Translations under genes and position numbers: made by a program
Shown here: one piece after another, positions 22,880-35,586 of the stretch
Layout of the letters: each line of letters opens with the position of its first letter
How positions within the stretch are numbered: position 1 is the stretch's first letter
Assembly (NCBI RefSeq): GCF_000208745.1
Contig: NC_030850.1
Coordinates: 36,002,803 to 36,066,802 of the forward strand
Direction of reading: 5' to 3'
DNA length: 64,000 nucleotides
Origin: Theobroma cacao
Lineage: Eukaryota; Streptophyta; Magnoliopsida; Malvales; Malvaceae
The notes under the pieces: model-generated
The model's input: the letters and a program-made list of their open reading frames with translations, nothing else
Told to the model about the DNA's origin: nothing
Database searches by the model: none

Positions 22880-23940
22880 AAGAGTTAAATTGGAGGATTG
22901 CGATTAGAATTTAACCTCTTTAATTGAATATTTTCAATCATTAATTTGAAATCGATAGATTGAAAGTCCCCTCTAACATTGTCGAAGTAGACAGACTCAA
23001 GGTCTTGTAAGTTCCCAAGTTTGGACATATTCTAACGGTGTTCCTGCTTTACAGGATAAGGATGTGAAACCCAAAAGGACTTCCAAGTTTTCCATGACAA
23101 GAATATTATAGGACAACGCGTATACAAATTAATTTATCATGATTTTATTTTATTACTTTTTCATATTAAAAAGTATTAAACATCTATGTTATAAAAAAAT
23201 TTTCAAATTTTAATATAAAATATATTAAAATCAAAACTTTTATTTTAACTTCTATAAAAGTAAAATATAGATAAACATCAGAATAGAAGCAAGAATGTAT
23301 GCATTTGTCACTACATATCAAGTTTATTGAATTTCCATCCCTCATTCCAGTTTTCTTTATCATCAATAATCACTTATCCTAGAAGCTTGCTACGTGAAGC
23401 CATAAAAACATGTTTTACTTAGTATATACTTAGTGAAAGAGATTTCGGTAAATCATGTCGGAAACGATGACCATTCAAGCATAATTCTTCTTCATTAACA
23501 TTGGTATTAACAGGAGGTTGTTACACTACCCAAATCGAAACAAGAACAACATTGGAGATGGCTTCATCTCCCTTTCCTTAGAAATCGAAGAGACCCCTGA
23601 CATGGGAAGTTAATGTTGACTTTAAGTTATTTGTGCTTCACCAGATAGAACAGCTCTATTATTTTTATTTCATCTTTCTTTCTTTCATTTTAGAAATCGT
23701 AATTTCAATGATCATTGGTTGCTAATTTGATAACCGTCACTCTGTTTCGATTGACAAAGAAGCTCTGTTTCAATTTTTCTGCTCGCAGTTAAACGATGGT
23801 AGGCACACTTCCACTAATGAAAGTTGGGGCTATGGTGGGTTTGTGTCGTTAAAGAATCTTCATGATGCTCCAAAAAATACATAAAGGATGAAGTTCTGAT
23901 TGTTGAAGCGGAACTTACTGTCATTACTAAATTCAAGTGT
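22880..23940 (+). pseudogene. MATH gene relic in unit C
   Basis: The pre-MATH flank is present from about 22880. About 23515-23650 is a decayed third MATH exon (NKNNIGDGFISLSLEIEET, then a shifted TWEVNVDFKLF). About 23795-23940 is a decayed last exon (STNESWGYGGFVSLKNLHDA, stop, then DEVLIVEAELTVITKFK). An AT-rich insertion of about 350 bp separates flank and exon. No functional frame. Confidence 0.65.
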
Positions 23941-25579
23941 TATGATAGACTGCTCTTTAACATGGAAAACAGAACACATTTTCCCCAATTGGAGAATTAA
24001 TGACATGTTTCATTGTTGGCCGTAAATTTGGATCAGCTTGTAGACATGCAAATGCTATTGTAGCTACATGAACAATATTCTGTGCAACCAGCTGGCTTGT
24101 TGGAGGTGAGAGGCGTGGATCTAATACATCAGTTAACATTATATTTTGCAAAGAAGATGGTGCTGACAACAAAGACAAAATTTCTACAAGATGCTTTCCC
24201 ACCAATGTTTCCAATGCCAAAACTCCAAAACTATAAGCATCACATTTTTCAGTCACAACCATTGTGTAAGCAAGTTCTGCATAAACAGAACAACGCACAT
24301 TAAAACATATTAAACAATTATAATACTAATTAATGACCCTTTTGCTTATATTCCCCAAACCCTAACCCCTATTAATTTTTCCCTGATTTTTGCCCATAAA
24401 CACATTCTTGCATACTGAATTTATACTAATAGCTTCCAGCATTTGATTTGAATGAATCTAGGATTTTGCAACAATTAGAGTATCTAACAATCATTAGTCA
24501 TATGATACAAAAATTTAACAATAGAAACCGTTTTAATCCGCAAATTACTATAAAAAGTATACAAGTAAAGAGTAAAGAGAATTAGTAAATGAAGCGGTAG
24601 AGAATAGCATCACCTGGAGCTACATAGCCATAAGTGCCAACAAGCCTTGTTTGATTTGAAGAATCAGGATCTATGATTCTAGCAGTCCCAAAGTCAGAGG
24701 CAAAAGCCTCCAAGTCCGAGTTTAACAGAATGTTGTTGCTTGAGATGTCTCGATGAACTATTATTTGTGTGCACTCAAAATGCACGTAAGATAAAGCGTA
24801 AGCCGTGCTCTTGATAATGTTCATTCGTTTTGTCCAATCCAATTCCACAGCTTGAACATCATCACCTAGTATGAAAAACAAGCTTCCTCTTTCCATGTAT
24901 TCATAAATCAAAAACATGCATCGTTTATGTAGACAATACCCATGTAGTTTCACAATGTTTCGATGTTGAACTTCCGTTAAGAATTTTATCTCATTTCTAA
25001 AACTCCTATCGAAAGCCGGCTTCTCAGCTTCAAGTCGATGAAGCTTCTTCAATGCAACTACTTTTCCACTGGGTAGCTGTGCTCTGTAGACACTTCCGTA
25101 ACCACCACTTCCAATGCGGTATCGAATGTCAAAATAATTTGTTGCTGCTATGATGTCTTCATAAGCAATCTTTCCATCGTAGTTCCATATTGAGAACAGG
25201 TCTCCATTCTTGGTTGCTTGCAGTACGCTAGTTGGGTTGACCTTCACCTTATACCTCCACAATAATAATAAACACCTAAGAAGAAAAAAAGCAACGAGTA
25301 CGGAAACAGGTAGAAATATCTGGAGATTGTAACTTTTTTTCACTGAAGAATAGGTTGCCGGAGAATAGAATGGAAAGCAAAAGTAGGGCGTTAAATTTTT
25401 GTTGCCACCAAATACCTCCCTAAATGTCGAACTGTCTATTTCATCACAAGTGAAACTTGCATGATATAATGACCTAAGAAGATTAAATGGAATAACACCT
25501 GACAAATTATTGTTTCTGAGATCTACTTGGTCTAGGTTCAGAAGATTGCTGATTTGATTAGGAATGAGCCCCTCTAAAT

Positions 25580-26213
25580 TAGACCTAATAATTTTGGACA
25601 CGACACGAGAAGATACGGGTTAAACAGGTTTTGAGTTTACCCTTAACGTGTTTCGTGTCTAATCGTATCAGATACGACAAACACGTTTAAAACATGTTTA
25701 AACACGTTTACTTAATCGTGTTATTGTGTTTAAACGTGTATACGTGTTTAAACGTGTATACTTGACACGTTTATTAACCTATTAAACACTAATAGTTAAA
25801 AATTATTTTAATTTTATATAAATAATTTTAAATAATTATTTGATGTTTATTTTAACTTTATATATGATAATGAATTTTATGTATGTTATTTATATTAAAT
25901 TTTATTATATTTGATGTTATTATTCTTATTTTTTGTTATAATTATTTTTATAATTTTAAATTTTAAATTTAAATAATAAAATTATATTGAATTATAAATA
26001 TTTTTAATTAATCGTGTTAAACGTGTTAATCGTGTTAAACGTGTTATTAATCGTGTCGTGTCGTGTTACACGTGTATTAAACGTATACGTGTACGTGTTT
26101 TAAATTTAAGATATGAATATTAAACGTGTCGTGTTCATGTTTAGCCTTAACTTGTTTCGTGTCTAAACGTGTCTGACACGTTTAAGACACGAAAACACGA
26201 TTTGCCAGGTCTA
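25580..26213. mobile_element. hAT-type MITE, 634 bp, with 8-bp target duplication
   Basis: Ends are inverted: TAGACCT at the left and AGGTCTA at the right, with the right end extending as TAGACCTGGCAAATCGTGT on the opposite strand, the terminus of a common plant hAT non-autonomous group. It is flanked by identical CTCTAAAT (25572-25579 and 26214-26221), the 8-bp duplication typical of hAT elements. Subterminal regions are full of CGTGTTAAACGTGT-type motifs in both directions; the centre is AT-rich and has no transposase. The left terminus beyond TAGACCT is diverged. It interrupts the last LRRs of copy C. Confidence 0.9.
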
Positions 26214-26391
26214 CTCTAAATTGTTGTTACTTAAGTCCAACTGTTCTAGATTGAAGCAATTGCCAATTTGAGGCGAAATGGGTCCACTTAACTTGTTTTG
26301 AGGGAGGTTCAATAAATTAAGTGCTTCCAAATTTCCAATGTGCTCAGGTACTAGACCTTATAAAAGATTTGAGTGAAGGAATAGTACACGC

Positions 26392-27909
26392 TGTAACACC
26401 CCGTAACCTCATTTAGCAGTCAATAAGACCCTATTGATAAGACGAAGGGTCACTTGATGTAAATTTAAGTGTCAAAGAGTTGTTACGGGTAAAAAAATAT
26501 TTTTGAATAAAATATTATTTTGTAAATAATATAATATTAAAATATTAAATTTTATTAATTAAGAGAATCAATTTGAAGAAGGATTATTTGATCAATTTAA
26601 GTGAGGGAGAAGAAGAACGAATGAATTTTGAAGATAAATGACGTAAATGAGACCCGTGTGTTTTATTAAATCGAGTTAGTGCGGGTAAATAAATATTTAA
26701 ATATTAAAGTGATACCACGTTAAAATGCAACTTTGATATTTTGGTTGTATACGTGTAAATGAGGAAAGGTAGAAGGAAATTAGAATTTTAAAAAATGTCG
26801 AAAGGATCAAATTTTAAAATATGAAAGTTGGAGGGTTATGTAGTAAATAAAATGAAGTTAAGGGTTTCCATGTAAATTTTAATATTTAGAGGGAATAAAA
26901 TAAATAAAATAAAAATAAAAAAAATTAGGAGGTGGCAGATGGGAGTGAAGAAAAGTCAAAGACAAGTAAGTAAAAGAAAAGAAAAACAAAAGAAAGAAGA
27001 TGAAGAAAAGAGGAAGGGGATGGCCAAGTAAACCATAAAGGAAGAAAAGATGTAGTAGCTGGCAAAAACAATAAAGGGTGAAGAAAAATAAATAAATAAA
27101 TAAAGAAAAAGGGAAAGTTAAGCAAAAATTTTATGTCTTTCACCTTTTGCATTGGCGGTGGAGGAGAGAAGGAAAAAGGGAGAGAGAGCTGGTGAGAAAA
27201 GAAAAATAAAAATTTATTTATTTTCTCTTGGCTCTACCGATAGCTACTGATGGAGCAAATAAAAAGGGAGAAAGAAGCTGATTTTGAGGGAGGAAAGGAA
27301 GAGTTGTGTTGCAGTTTGTGAAGGAAGATGGAGGTTGTATTGGTTGCCGATTTCAGAAGGAAAAGGGAGGGGGACTGTAAGCTGTCGGTGGAGAGGAGGG
27401 AGCTTGGGTATTCATCGCCGGTTAAAGAGGATAGAGCTTGGAGTAGTTGTCGTCAGTTTAGGGTAGAGAAAAGGCCTAATCAGCGATAAAGGAGAGAGAG
27501 AGAGAGAAAGCCAATTGGGCGGTGCAAGTGAGGAGGAGGGAAAGGGCTACTGACTGAAAAAAAAGAGAGAAAAAAAAAAGAAAAAGAAAGAAAAAAAGTG
27601 AAGAAGAAAAAAAAATAAAAACAAAATGGGCATAGCCTAAATAAAAAAAATAGGCATGGCCCAATAGGAAGAAATGGGAAGAGCCATGGAAAGGGCCTAA
27701 TGGCAACAAGGAAAGAAAAGTCCAAAAGAGAAAATAAAGGTAAAGACTTGGGCCTACTTAGCCCAATTTAGGAAGTACCTAAGTAAGATAGTGCACTATA
27801 ATGGCGTGTCGGAGGAGGTGACGAGCGATCGACAAGTAAAAATAGCGACGTAACGTCCTGCTATTGTGAAGGGAGTGGGTGTTAAATTTCAAAACTATGC
27901 CTCCATAAC

Positions 27910-27942
<33 letters not shown>

Positions 27943-29410
27943 TACATTTGATAGTTGACGAAATTGTGGATAACATGAGTTGGTAGAAAGCCTTAGGTTG
28001 TTTGTGTTTGTGACATGAATTTTAAATTTGTTTTTTATAATATATAAAAAAATATATATCTACATATTTTTAAATATGAGGAAACAAACATTTGACTGGC
28101 TTTCATTTTAAAATCACACCTTGCAAGTTTGTGTGATGTTTAAGCCAATGACTTTTGTATTGATTCATAAAACTTGATGATAAATTATTTATTGCACTTA
28201 GCACGCTGATTTAGTAAATATGTCATGCTTTGAAATAAATTATACATAACATTCAATTTATGATTATATTGCTTTTGATTTGTCATGTTTTACAAATGCA
28301 TTAAATTGTAATGATTTTCATTTTAACATGATTGAGATACTCTGGGTAGGACCTGTTACCACACCAGGTCAACTGTGGTCTTTTTGCACAAAGTAACAAT
28401 TGTTAATTATCGATATTTGATTTTAAAAAGGGATACCTGAAACCCCGATTTATATTGGGTGATGTGGATAGTTCCCACGAGTAGGTAAAGGAGGACCTGA
28501 AGCCTCGATTTATAATGGGTGGCATTGGTAGTTCTCATGAGTAGGTAAAAGAGACCTGAAGCCTCGATTCATCTGGTGGCGTGGGTAGTTCCCACGAGTA
28601 GGTGATGATGTCTGAAAAAGTAAGCCTAAGGGCTATACTAAACCTACTCGAGGATGATGTTCACTTGTGGATTTTTATTACATAATGCATGGCATTAACA
28701 CTTGAAATTTACCATTGAATGCCAAGTGAAATTTGCATATTTGTTGGTGATCAGTCACTTCGCATTTTATGTTTGAGGCTCTTCATTCTACACTTGCCAT
28801 TGGATTTACTGTTAATTGGATATCGAAGTTGAAAGATTTTCGAGTTACCTTAATTACTATCGTTTTCATATATGTTACTTGTGATTTATTATTTTTAAGA
28901 CTTGCAAGGTATAAAAATAAAATCTCTCAGTTTAATGGAGTGTGTTTCCTATGCTTACTCTTAGATTTATAAACATTCCATCTTTATGTTTGTTTCCCCT
29001 CTTCGCCTGCTCATGGGGTCGATGATGATTACTAAGTCTATGAGACTCACATCCCTCTTATTTTCCCTTGTTGCAGATAGAGATCAGTCTAACGTGTAAT
29101 CATCGGTGCATACGGTCCGCCATAGAGTCGGTAAAAGCATCTCCTAACCCCGCTCCAAGTCGCTCCACTGTTTAGGGTTGTATCAGAATGAAATTTGCTA
29201 GATGTTGAAAAATGTTGTTAACTTATAAACGTGAATTGTTATTATTTTGAATGGAGTAGATAGTAATTTAATTATTAATATTCGCTTACGCTCGTGATTA
29301 TATGTATTTAATAAATCTAGCGGAAGTCTTAAATGAGGCTTATTCGGGACTTAACGAAAAATTTCTTGAAAGTCTCGGACGCCGATAGCAACCAAGGAGG
29401 GGTCGTTATA
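26392..29410. mobile_element. Solo LTR, about 3.0 kb, with 5-bp target duplication
   Basis: Starts TGTAACACCCCGTAACC and ends GAGGGGTCGTTATA, where the expected terminal CA reads TA. Identical CACGC flanks (26387-26391 and 29411-29415) mark the insertion; the empty site is visible in copy D near 33275 as ACACGCAAAGTC. No retroviral-type coding remains and no partner LTR is present. Inside are a purine-rich stretch (about 26940-27200), an (AT)n run (about 27908-27936) and three tandem units of about 63 bp (about 28435-28605). Confidence 0.85.
28435..28610. repeat. Three ~63-bp tandem units inside the solo LTR
   Basis: Each unit contains ACCTGAARCCYCGATT, then GTGGYRTKGGTAGTTCYCA and GAGTAGGTRA. 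The third is slightly shorter. They are part of the LTR and probably an old internal feature of this element family. Confidence 0.8.
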
Positions 29411-30534
29411 CACGCAAAGTCATCAAATCTATAATTTTTGAAGGGATAGAACCATTGATTCTATTGTTGCTTAAGTCCAACTCTTCTAGATTGAAGCAAT
29501 AGCCAATTTGAGGTGGAATGGGTTCACTCAACTCATTTTGAGAGAGGTTCAATAAAGTAAGTGCTTCCAAATTTCCCATTTCCTTAGGTATGGACTTTCT
29601 AAAAGATTTGACTGAAGGGATAAAGCCAACAAAGTCTTCCAATCTCCAATTTTTGAAGGGATAGAACCATTGATTCTATTGAAGTCAAGAAGCAAATTTT
29701 CTAGCTTGTGCAAAAAGCCTAAAGAGGAGGGGATTGGACCGATGAGGGAGTTGTTTGATAGATCCATGGAGACCAAATTGGATAATTGAAATAGAGTGGA
29801 AGGAATGGAATCATTAAGAAAGTTATTAGACAAATCCAGGGTCTCTAAATTAGTTAACTTGCCTAGAGCGGAAGGAATAGAACCATTAAGAAAGTTATTA
29901 GACAAAACCAGGATCTCTAAATTGGTTAACTCACCTAAAGCGGAAGGAATGGAACCATTAAGAAAGTTATTAGACAAATCCAGGGTCTCTAAATTGGCTA
30001 ACTCGCCTAGATTAGAAGGAATTGAACCAAATAACTTATTATCAAATAGATTGAGAGTCACCGAACTCTTTAACTTTTCAATTTCTACTAGGATGGATCC
30101 ATGGATTTGGTTATATGAAAAATCAAGAAACTCTAATTGGGTGAGATTACCGATTTGAGGAGATAAGCAACCATGTAAAATATTGAAAGACAAGTCAAGG
30201 TGCGTTAATGTTGACAGATGGCTTATATTGAACATAAAATCCTCCGTGGTCCCATTGAGTTCATGACTACTAAGATTGAGAAAAACAAGATTTGGAAAGC
30301 AAGAGAAGTCCATGTTCTTATTATCATATAGATAGAGAGTCACCAAATTCTTTAACTTTTCAATTTCTACTGGGATGGATCCTTTGATTTGGTAATAAGA
30401 AAAATCAAGATGCTCTAATCGGGTGAGATTACCAAGCCGATGAGATAACCTACCATATAAAGAATTGTTGAACAAGTCAAGGTGCGATAATCTTAACAAA
30501 TTACTTATATTGAATAGATTAATTTTTTTCAAAC

Positions 30535-31000
30535 CCTACTTTTTCAAGAGTTAAATTGGAGGATTATGATTAAAAATTTAACCTCTTTAATTTAATAGTC
30601 CCGAGCAATAATTTTAAATCGATTAATTGAAGGTTCCTTGTGATTCTATCGAAGTAATCAAATTAAAAGTCACGTAAGTTTCTTAAGTTAAGTATAAGCA
30701 TGTAAACCTTGAAACCAGAGATTCTAAAGGTGTTCCTAGTTTACAAGACAAGGATGTTCCTAGTTTACAAGACAAGGATGTTAAACAAAAGAGGGCTTCC
30801 AAATTCTTGTTCATTAACATTGTTATTAATAGGAGGGTGATACTCTACCGAAATGGAAACAAGAAAAAAAAATGGAGATGGCTTCATATTGCTTTCTTTA
30901 GAAGTTGAAGAGACAGAAAATTAACGTTGACAAGTTATTTGGGTTTGACCAGATAGGTGAAACCCAATATCTCCATTATTTTTATTTAATCTTTCTTTCT
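30535..31000 (+). pseudogene. MATH gene relic in unit D
   Basis: Same arrangement as unit A: pre-MATH flank, then at about 30833-30920 a decayed third exon (GNKKKNGDGFILLSLEVEETEN and stop). A 23-bp tandem duplication (GTTCCTAGTTTACAAGACAAGGAT) is present at about 30731-30780. It abuts the LRR piece of copy C at about 30520-30535, which is a rearrangement junction. Confidence 0.65.
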
Positions 31001-31437
31001 TTCTTTCATTGTAGAAAAGGTAATTTCAATGACCATTGGATGTTAATTTGATATCTGTAACTTACTCTGTTTCCTTCGACAAAAAAAGCTCTGTTTCATT
31101 GTTGGAATCGAATTTTGCTCATATGAATTAGTTAGTTTTAAACATCGAGCAGTGTTCTAAAATATAATCTGAAATAGGATTAGCTACATCTAATACTTGT
31201 TTAAGGAATGAAGTGATTTCAGCATAATGAAATGTAACTTATCATGGTAGACTGCCCTTTCACATGGAAAACAGAACACATTTTCACTAAGTTGGAGAAC
31301 TAATAACATGGAGAATATGAAAGAGGAAATAACAAAAAGTAAGAACCAAAAATAAAAAAGAAAAGGTTGAAACCAGAAACGCATCCTATCAATCAGTTCA
31401 CAAAAACAACAAGACACTTGTCCTAATAATAGCACTA

Positions 31438-34400
31438 TCATTGTGGAGCTTGACATGATTCTTCCATATGCATTCCACTTGTCACAAGTTGCAGCAAAGA
31501 GATTGTTCGGAGTGGGTTCCTTAATGATCTTTGACAAGAAAGAAACATCCGTGAGACATGTTTCATTGTTGGCCGTAATTTTGGATCAGCTTGTAGACAT
31601 GCGAATGCTATGGTAGCTACATGAACAATATTCTGTACGACCAGCTGGCTTGTTGGAGATGAGAGACGTGGATCTAATACATCAGTTAACATTATATTTT
31701 GCAATGAAGATGGTGCTGATAACAAGGACAAAATTTCTGCAGGATGCTTTCCCATCAATGTTTCCAATGCCAATACTCCAAAACTATAAACATCACATTT
31801 TTCAGTTACAACCATTGTGTAGGCAAATTCTGTATAAACAAAACAATGCAAATTAAAATATATTAAAACATATAATAATCACTAATGACCCTTTTGCTTT
31901 TATTTCCCAAATCCTAGCCCCTATAATTTTTTCCCTTGATTTTTGCCCACGTATGCATATATATTCTTGCATATCGAATTTATAGTGATAGCTTCCATGC
32001 ATTTGCTTTGACAATTACTCATTACTCATATGACACAAAAATTTAACAATGAATACCGATTTAATCTGTAGATTAACTACAAAAAGTAAACAAGTAAAGT
32101 GGATAGTAAAGCAAATTAGTAAATGAATCGGTAGAGGATAACGTCACCTGGAGCTACATAGCCATAAGTGCCAACAAGCCTTGTTTGATTTGAAGAATCA
32201 GGATCTATGATTCTGGCAGTCCCAAAGTCCGCGACAAAAGCCTCCAAGTCCGAGTTTAATAGAATGTTGTTACTTGAAATGTCTCGATGAACTATTATTG
32301 GTGTGCACTCAAAATGCAAGTAAGATAAAGCGTGAGCCGTGCTCTTGATAATGTTCACTCTTTTTGCCCAAACCAATTCCACGGCCTGAACATCATCACT
32401 TAGCATGAAAAACAAGCTTCCCCTTTCCATGTATTCATAAATCAAAAACATGCATCGTTTGTGTAGACAATACCCATGCAGTTTCACAATGTTTCGATGT
32501 CGAACTTCTGTTAAGAATTTGATCTCATTTCTAAAACTCCTATCGAAAGCCGGTTCCTCAGCTTCAAGACGATGAAGCTTCTTCAAGGCAACCACTTTGC
32601 CACTTGGTAGCTGTGCTTTGTAGACACTTCCGTAACCACCAGTTCCAATGCAGTATCGAATGTCAAAATCATTTGTTGCTGCTATGATGTCTTCATAAGC
32701 AATCTTTCCATCGTAGTTCCATATTGAGAACAGGTCTCCATTCGTAGTTGCTTGCAGTACGCTAGTTGGGTTGACCTTGACCTTATTCCTCCACAAAAAT
32801 AATAAACTCCCAAGAAGAAAAAGAGTGACGAATACGGAAACAGGTACAAATATCTGAAGATTGTAACTCTTCTTTACTGAAGAATAAGTTGCTGGAGAAT
32901 AGGGTGGAGAGCAAAAGTAGGGTGTTAAATTTTTGTTGCCACCAAATACCTCCCTAAATACCGAATTATTTGTTTCAACACAAGTAAAACTTGCATAATA
33001 ATAATTTCCACCCATAATAAGATTAAATGGAATAACACCTGAGAAATTATTGTTTCTGAGATCTACCCGGTCTAGATGCTGAAGCCTTTTGATTTGAGCA
33101 GGAATGAGCCCCTCTAAATTGTTGTTGCTTAAGTCCAACTCTTCTAGATTGGAGCATTTGCCAATTTGAGGCGGAATGGGTCCACTTAACTCGTTTTGAG
33201 AGAGGTTCAATAAAGTAAGTGCTTCCAAATTTCCAATTCCCTCAGGTACGAGACCTTCTAAAAGATTTGAGTGAAGGAATAAAACACGCAAAGTCTTCAA
33301 ATCTTCAATTCTTGAAGGGATAGAACCATTGATTCTATTGTTGCTTAAGTCCAACTCTTCTAAATTGAAGCAATTACGAATTTGAGGCGGAATGGGTCCA
33401 CTCAACTCATTTTGAGAGAGGTTCAATAAAGTAAGTGCTTCCAAATCTCCAATTTCCTCAGGTAAGAAACCTTCTAAAAGATTTGAATGAAGGAATAGAA
33501 CACGCAAAGTCTTCAAATCTCCAATTTTTGAAGGGATAGAACCATTGATTCTATTGTTGCTTAAGTCCAACTTTTCTAAATTGAAGCAATTACAAATTTG
33601 AGGCGGAATGGGTCCACTCAACTCGTTTTCATAGAGGTTCAATAAAGTGAGTGCTTTCAAATTTCCAATTTCCTCAGGTACGAGACCTTCTAAAAAATTT
33701 GAGTGAAGGCGTAGAACACGCAAAGTCTTCAAATCTCCAATTTTTGAAGGGATAGAACCATTGATTCTATTGAAGTCAAGAAGCAAATTTTCCAGCTTGT
33801 GTAAAAAGCCTAAAGAGGAGGGAATTGGACCGATGAGGTCGTTGTTTGATAGATCGATGGTGACCAAATTGGATAATGAAAAAAGAGTAGAAGGAATGGA
33901 ACCATGAAGTAAGTTATAAGACAAATCCAGGGTCATTAAATTGGTTAACTTGCCTAGAGTGGAAGGAATGAAACCACGAAGCGTGTTATTAGACAAATTC
34001 AGGGTCACTAAATTGGTTAACTTGCCCAAATTGGATAATGAAAAAAGAGTAGAAGGAATGGCACCATGAAGTAAGTTATTAGACAAATCCAGGGTCACTA
34101 AATTGGTTAACTTGCCTAGAGTGGAAGGAATGGAACCATGAAGCGTGTTATTGGACAAATTCAGGGTCACTAAATTGGTTAACTTGCCTAGAGTGGAAGG
34201 AATGGAACCATGAAGCCTATTATTAGACAAATCCAGGGTCACTAAATTGGTTAACCTGCCTAGAGTGGAAGGAATGGAACCATCAAGTGAGTTATTAGAC
34301 AAATCTAGGGTCTCCAAATTGGTTAACTTACCTAGAGTAGAAGGAATTGGACCAAGTAAGTTGCCATCGTATAGATTGAGAGTCACGAAATTCTTTAACT

Positions 34401-34917
34401 GTCCAATTTCTACTGGAATGGGTCCATAGATTTGGTTATAAGAAAAATCAAGATACTTTAATGAGGTGAGATTATCAGGCCAAGGAAATAACAAACCATA
34501 TAAAGAATTGTTGAACAAGTCGATATGCGTTAATCTTGACAGATTGCTTATATTGAACATAAAATGCTCTGTGGTCCCACTGAGTTCATGACTACTAAGC
34601 CTGAGAAAAACAAGACTTGGAAAGCAAGAGAAGTCCATATTCTTGAATTTATCACCAACCTTAATAACGTCAGAAGGAGGGTTAATTTTGATGACGCTTC
34701 CAGCATCATTGCATGAGATACCTGTCCAGTTGCAACGTTGCAAAGTGTCGTTGCTGTAGCTACTCCACCAACCACTCTCGAGTAGAGCCTTCGCTTCTCG
34801 TTCCAGCGACAAAGTTGTTGCTGAGGTAGTTGTGGCAACTTGAGATGCTACATAGGAAGAAAGGACGTTAGTACTCCGTAGCATCACCATTACGAGAGTT
34901 GTGATAGCTAAGCTCAT
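31438..34917 (-). CDS. LRR receptor-like kinase, MIK2-like, copy D (intact, longest)
   Basis: Predicted exons 34917-32148 and 31829-31438 encode about 1053 residues without a stop. The first ATG of the frame is at 34917 and opens a signal peptide ([13 protein letters not shown]). After the N-cap ([10 protein letters not shown]) come roughly two dozen LRRs, including a run of near-identical 72-bp units (about 33880-34330) and three copies of a 216-bp block, then a transmembrane segment near 690-715. The kinase has GTGGYGSV near 758, the lysine near 779, HRDISSNN with aspartate near 879, DFG near 897, and APE completed across the intron. All active-site residues are kept. Family: MIK2 / At1g35710-like plasma-membrane receptor kinases of subfamily LRR XII-related or XIb-type architecture; the exact clade needs a tree. 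This is the best model for the ancestral full-length copy. Confidence 0.9.
33122..33770 (-). repeat. 216-bp repeat, three copies, in LRR array of copy D
   Basis: The block beginning TTGTTGCTTAAGTCCAACTC recurs at offsets of 216 bp. Each block encodes three LRRs, including [18 protein letters not shown]. It matches the two-copy block of gene A. Confidence 0.85.
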
Positions 34918-35576
34918 GTTTGAGTTGTTCTTGTTGTTGTGTGTTAATTCCCAGAGCACCGAAATTTAAAGACGTTTATCGCCGGAGTGAAGTTCTTCTA
35001 AAAGTGGAGAATGATGAGTATGAACACAGATAGAGAGAGTGGAATTTCGATTCTTACACAGAAAGTTCATGGTATGGTGCGCCTGTCTTTTTGCCTAATT
35101 TTTATTCAAATGCGGGTCCACAAATTTTTGCTCAACCGAGTGGGCCCAACTGAGGTTGAATTTGATACACTAACAGGAAAATGTTAGTCTTTGGTAAAGC
35201 CTTTTAGTTCAAAAATTCGGTAGCAAAGTGCCTTTATTGATTAATGTACAGAGCATTCCTAGAATCATCATCGGCAATAATTACAGGAAATTCTTATCTA
35301 ACACGCCTATTGATTGCAAATTTCTGTAGAAGGTTTGCCATTAATTTATCAGAGCCATTAATGATTTGTAACATTTTGTTTGATACTTCCCTTCCTCCAC
35401 GCGATAGAAAATCTATAGATTTATCTTAGTGCATTTAAAACAGTGGTGTTGCAACAACCCAGCTTTCGATAACTAAGTAAATTCAGTGGTTTTCCTTGAT
35501 CTTACATGCATGCTGCATCTGAAGTGGTTGCCAAATTTTTAACATTAATTTTGTTTTCAAATTAACCAAAATTAAG
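34918..35576. promoter_or_regulatory. Upstream region of copy D (conserved 5' blocks)
   Basis: About 34956-35120 is the upstream block shared with copies A and B and with the relics near 16.2 and 36.6 kb; about 35240-35410 is the second shared block. Sharing across all copies makes it the probable promoter and leader, but no TATA box or factor site could be assigned with confidence. Confidence 0.4.
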
Positions 35577-35586
35577 AACATTGGCT

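Larger units (their letters stand above)
23957..30515 (-). pseudogene. LRR receptor-like kinase, MIK2-like, copy C (split and chimeric)
   Basis: Minus-strand pieces: LRRs 30515-29411, LRRs 26391-26214, last LRR, transmembrane segment and kinase 25579-24614, then kinase end 24276-23957. A solo LTR (26392-29410) and a hAT MITE (25580-26213) separate the pieces; removing each together with one target duplication rejoins LRR sequence seen intact in copy D. The kinase part still has [16 protein letters not shown] and DFG. Three further defects exist: no signal peptide or start codon, a duplicated stretch in which an early LRR piece is joined to a second copy starting [12 protein letters not shown], and a C-terminus ending [14 protein letters not shown], read from what is 3' untranslated sequence in other copies. 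The gene is dead as a receptor; a transcript of the kinase part cannot be excluded. Confidence 0.9.

Noticed and set aside
26925..27725. Phenylalanine/leucine-rich minus-strand frames
   Set aside because: Antisense readings of purine-rich sequence within the solo LTR; no start context or domain.
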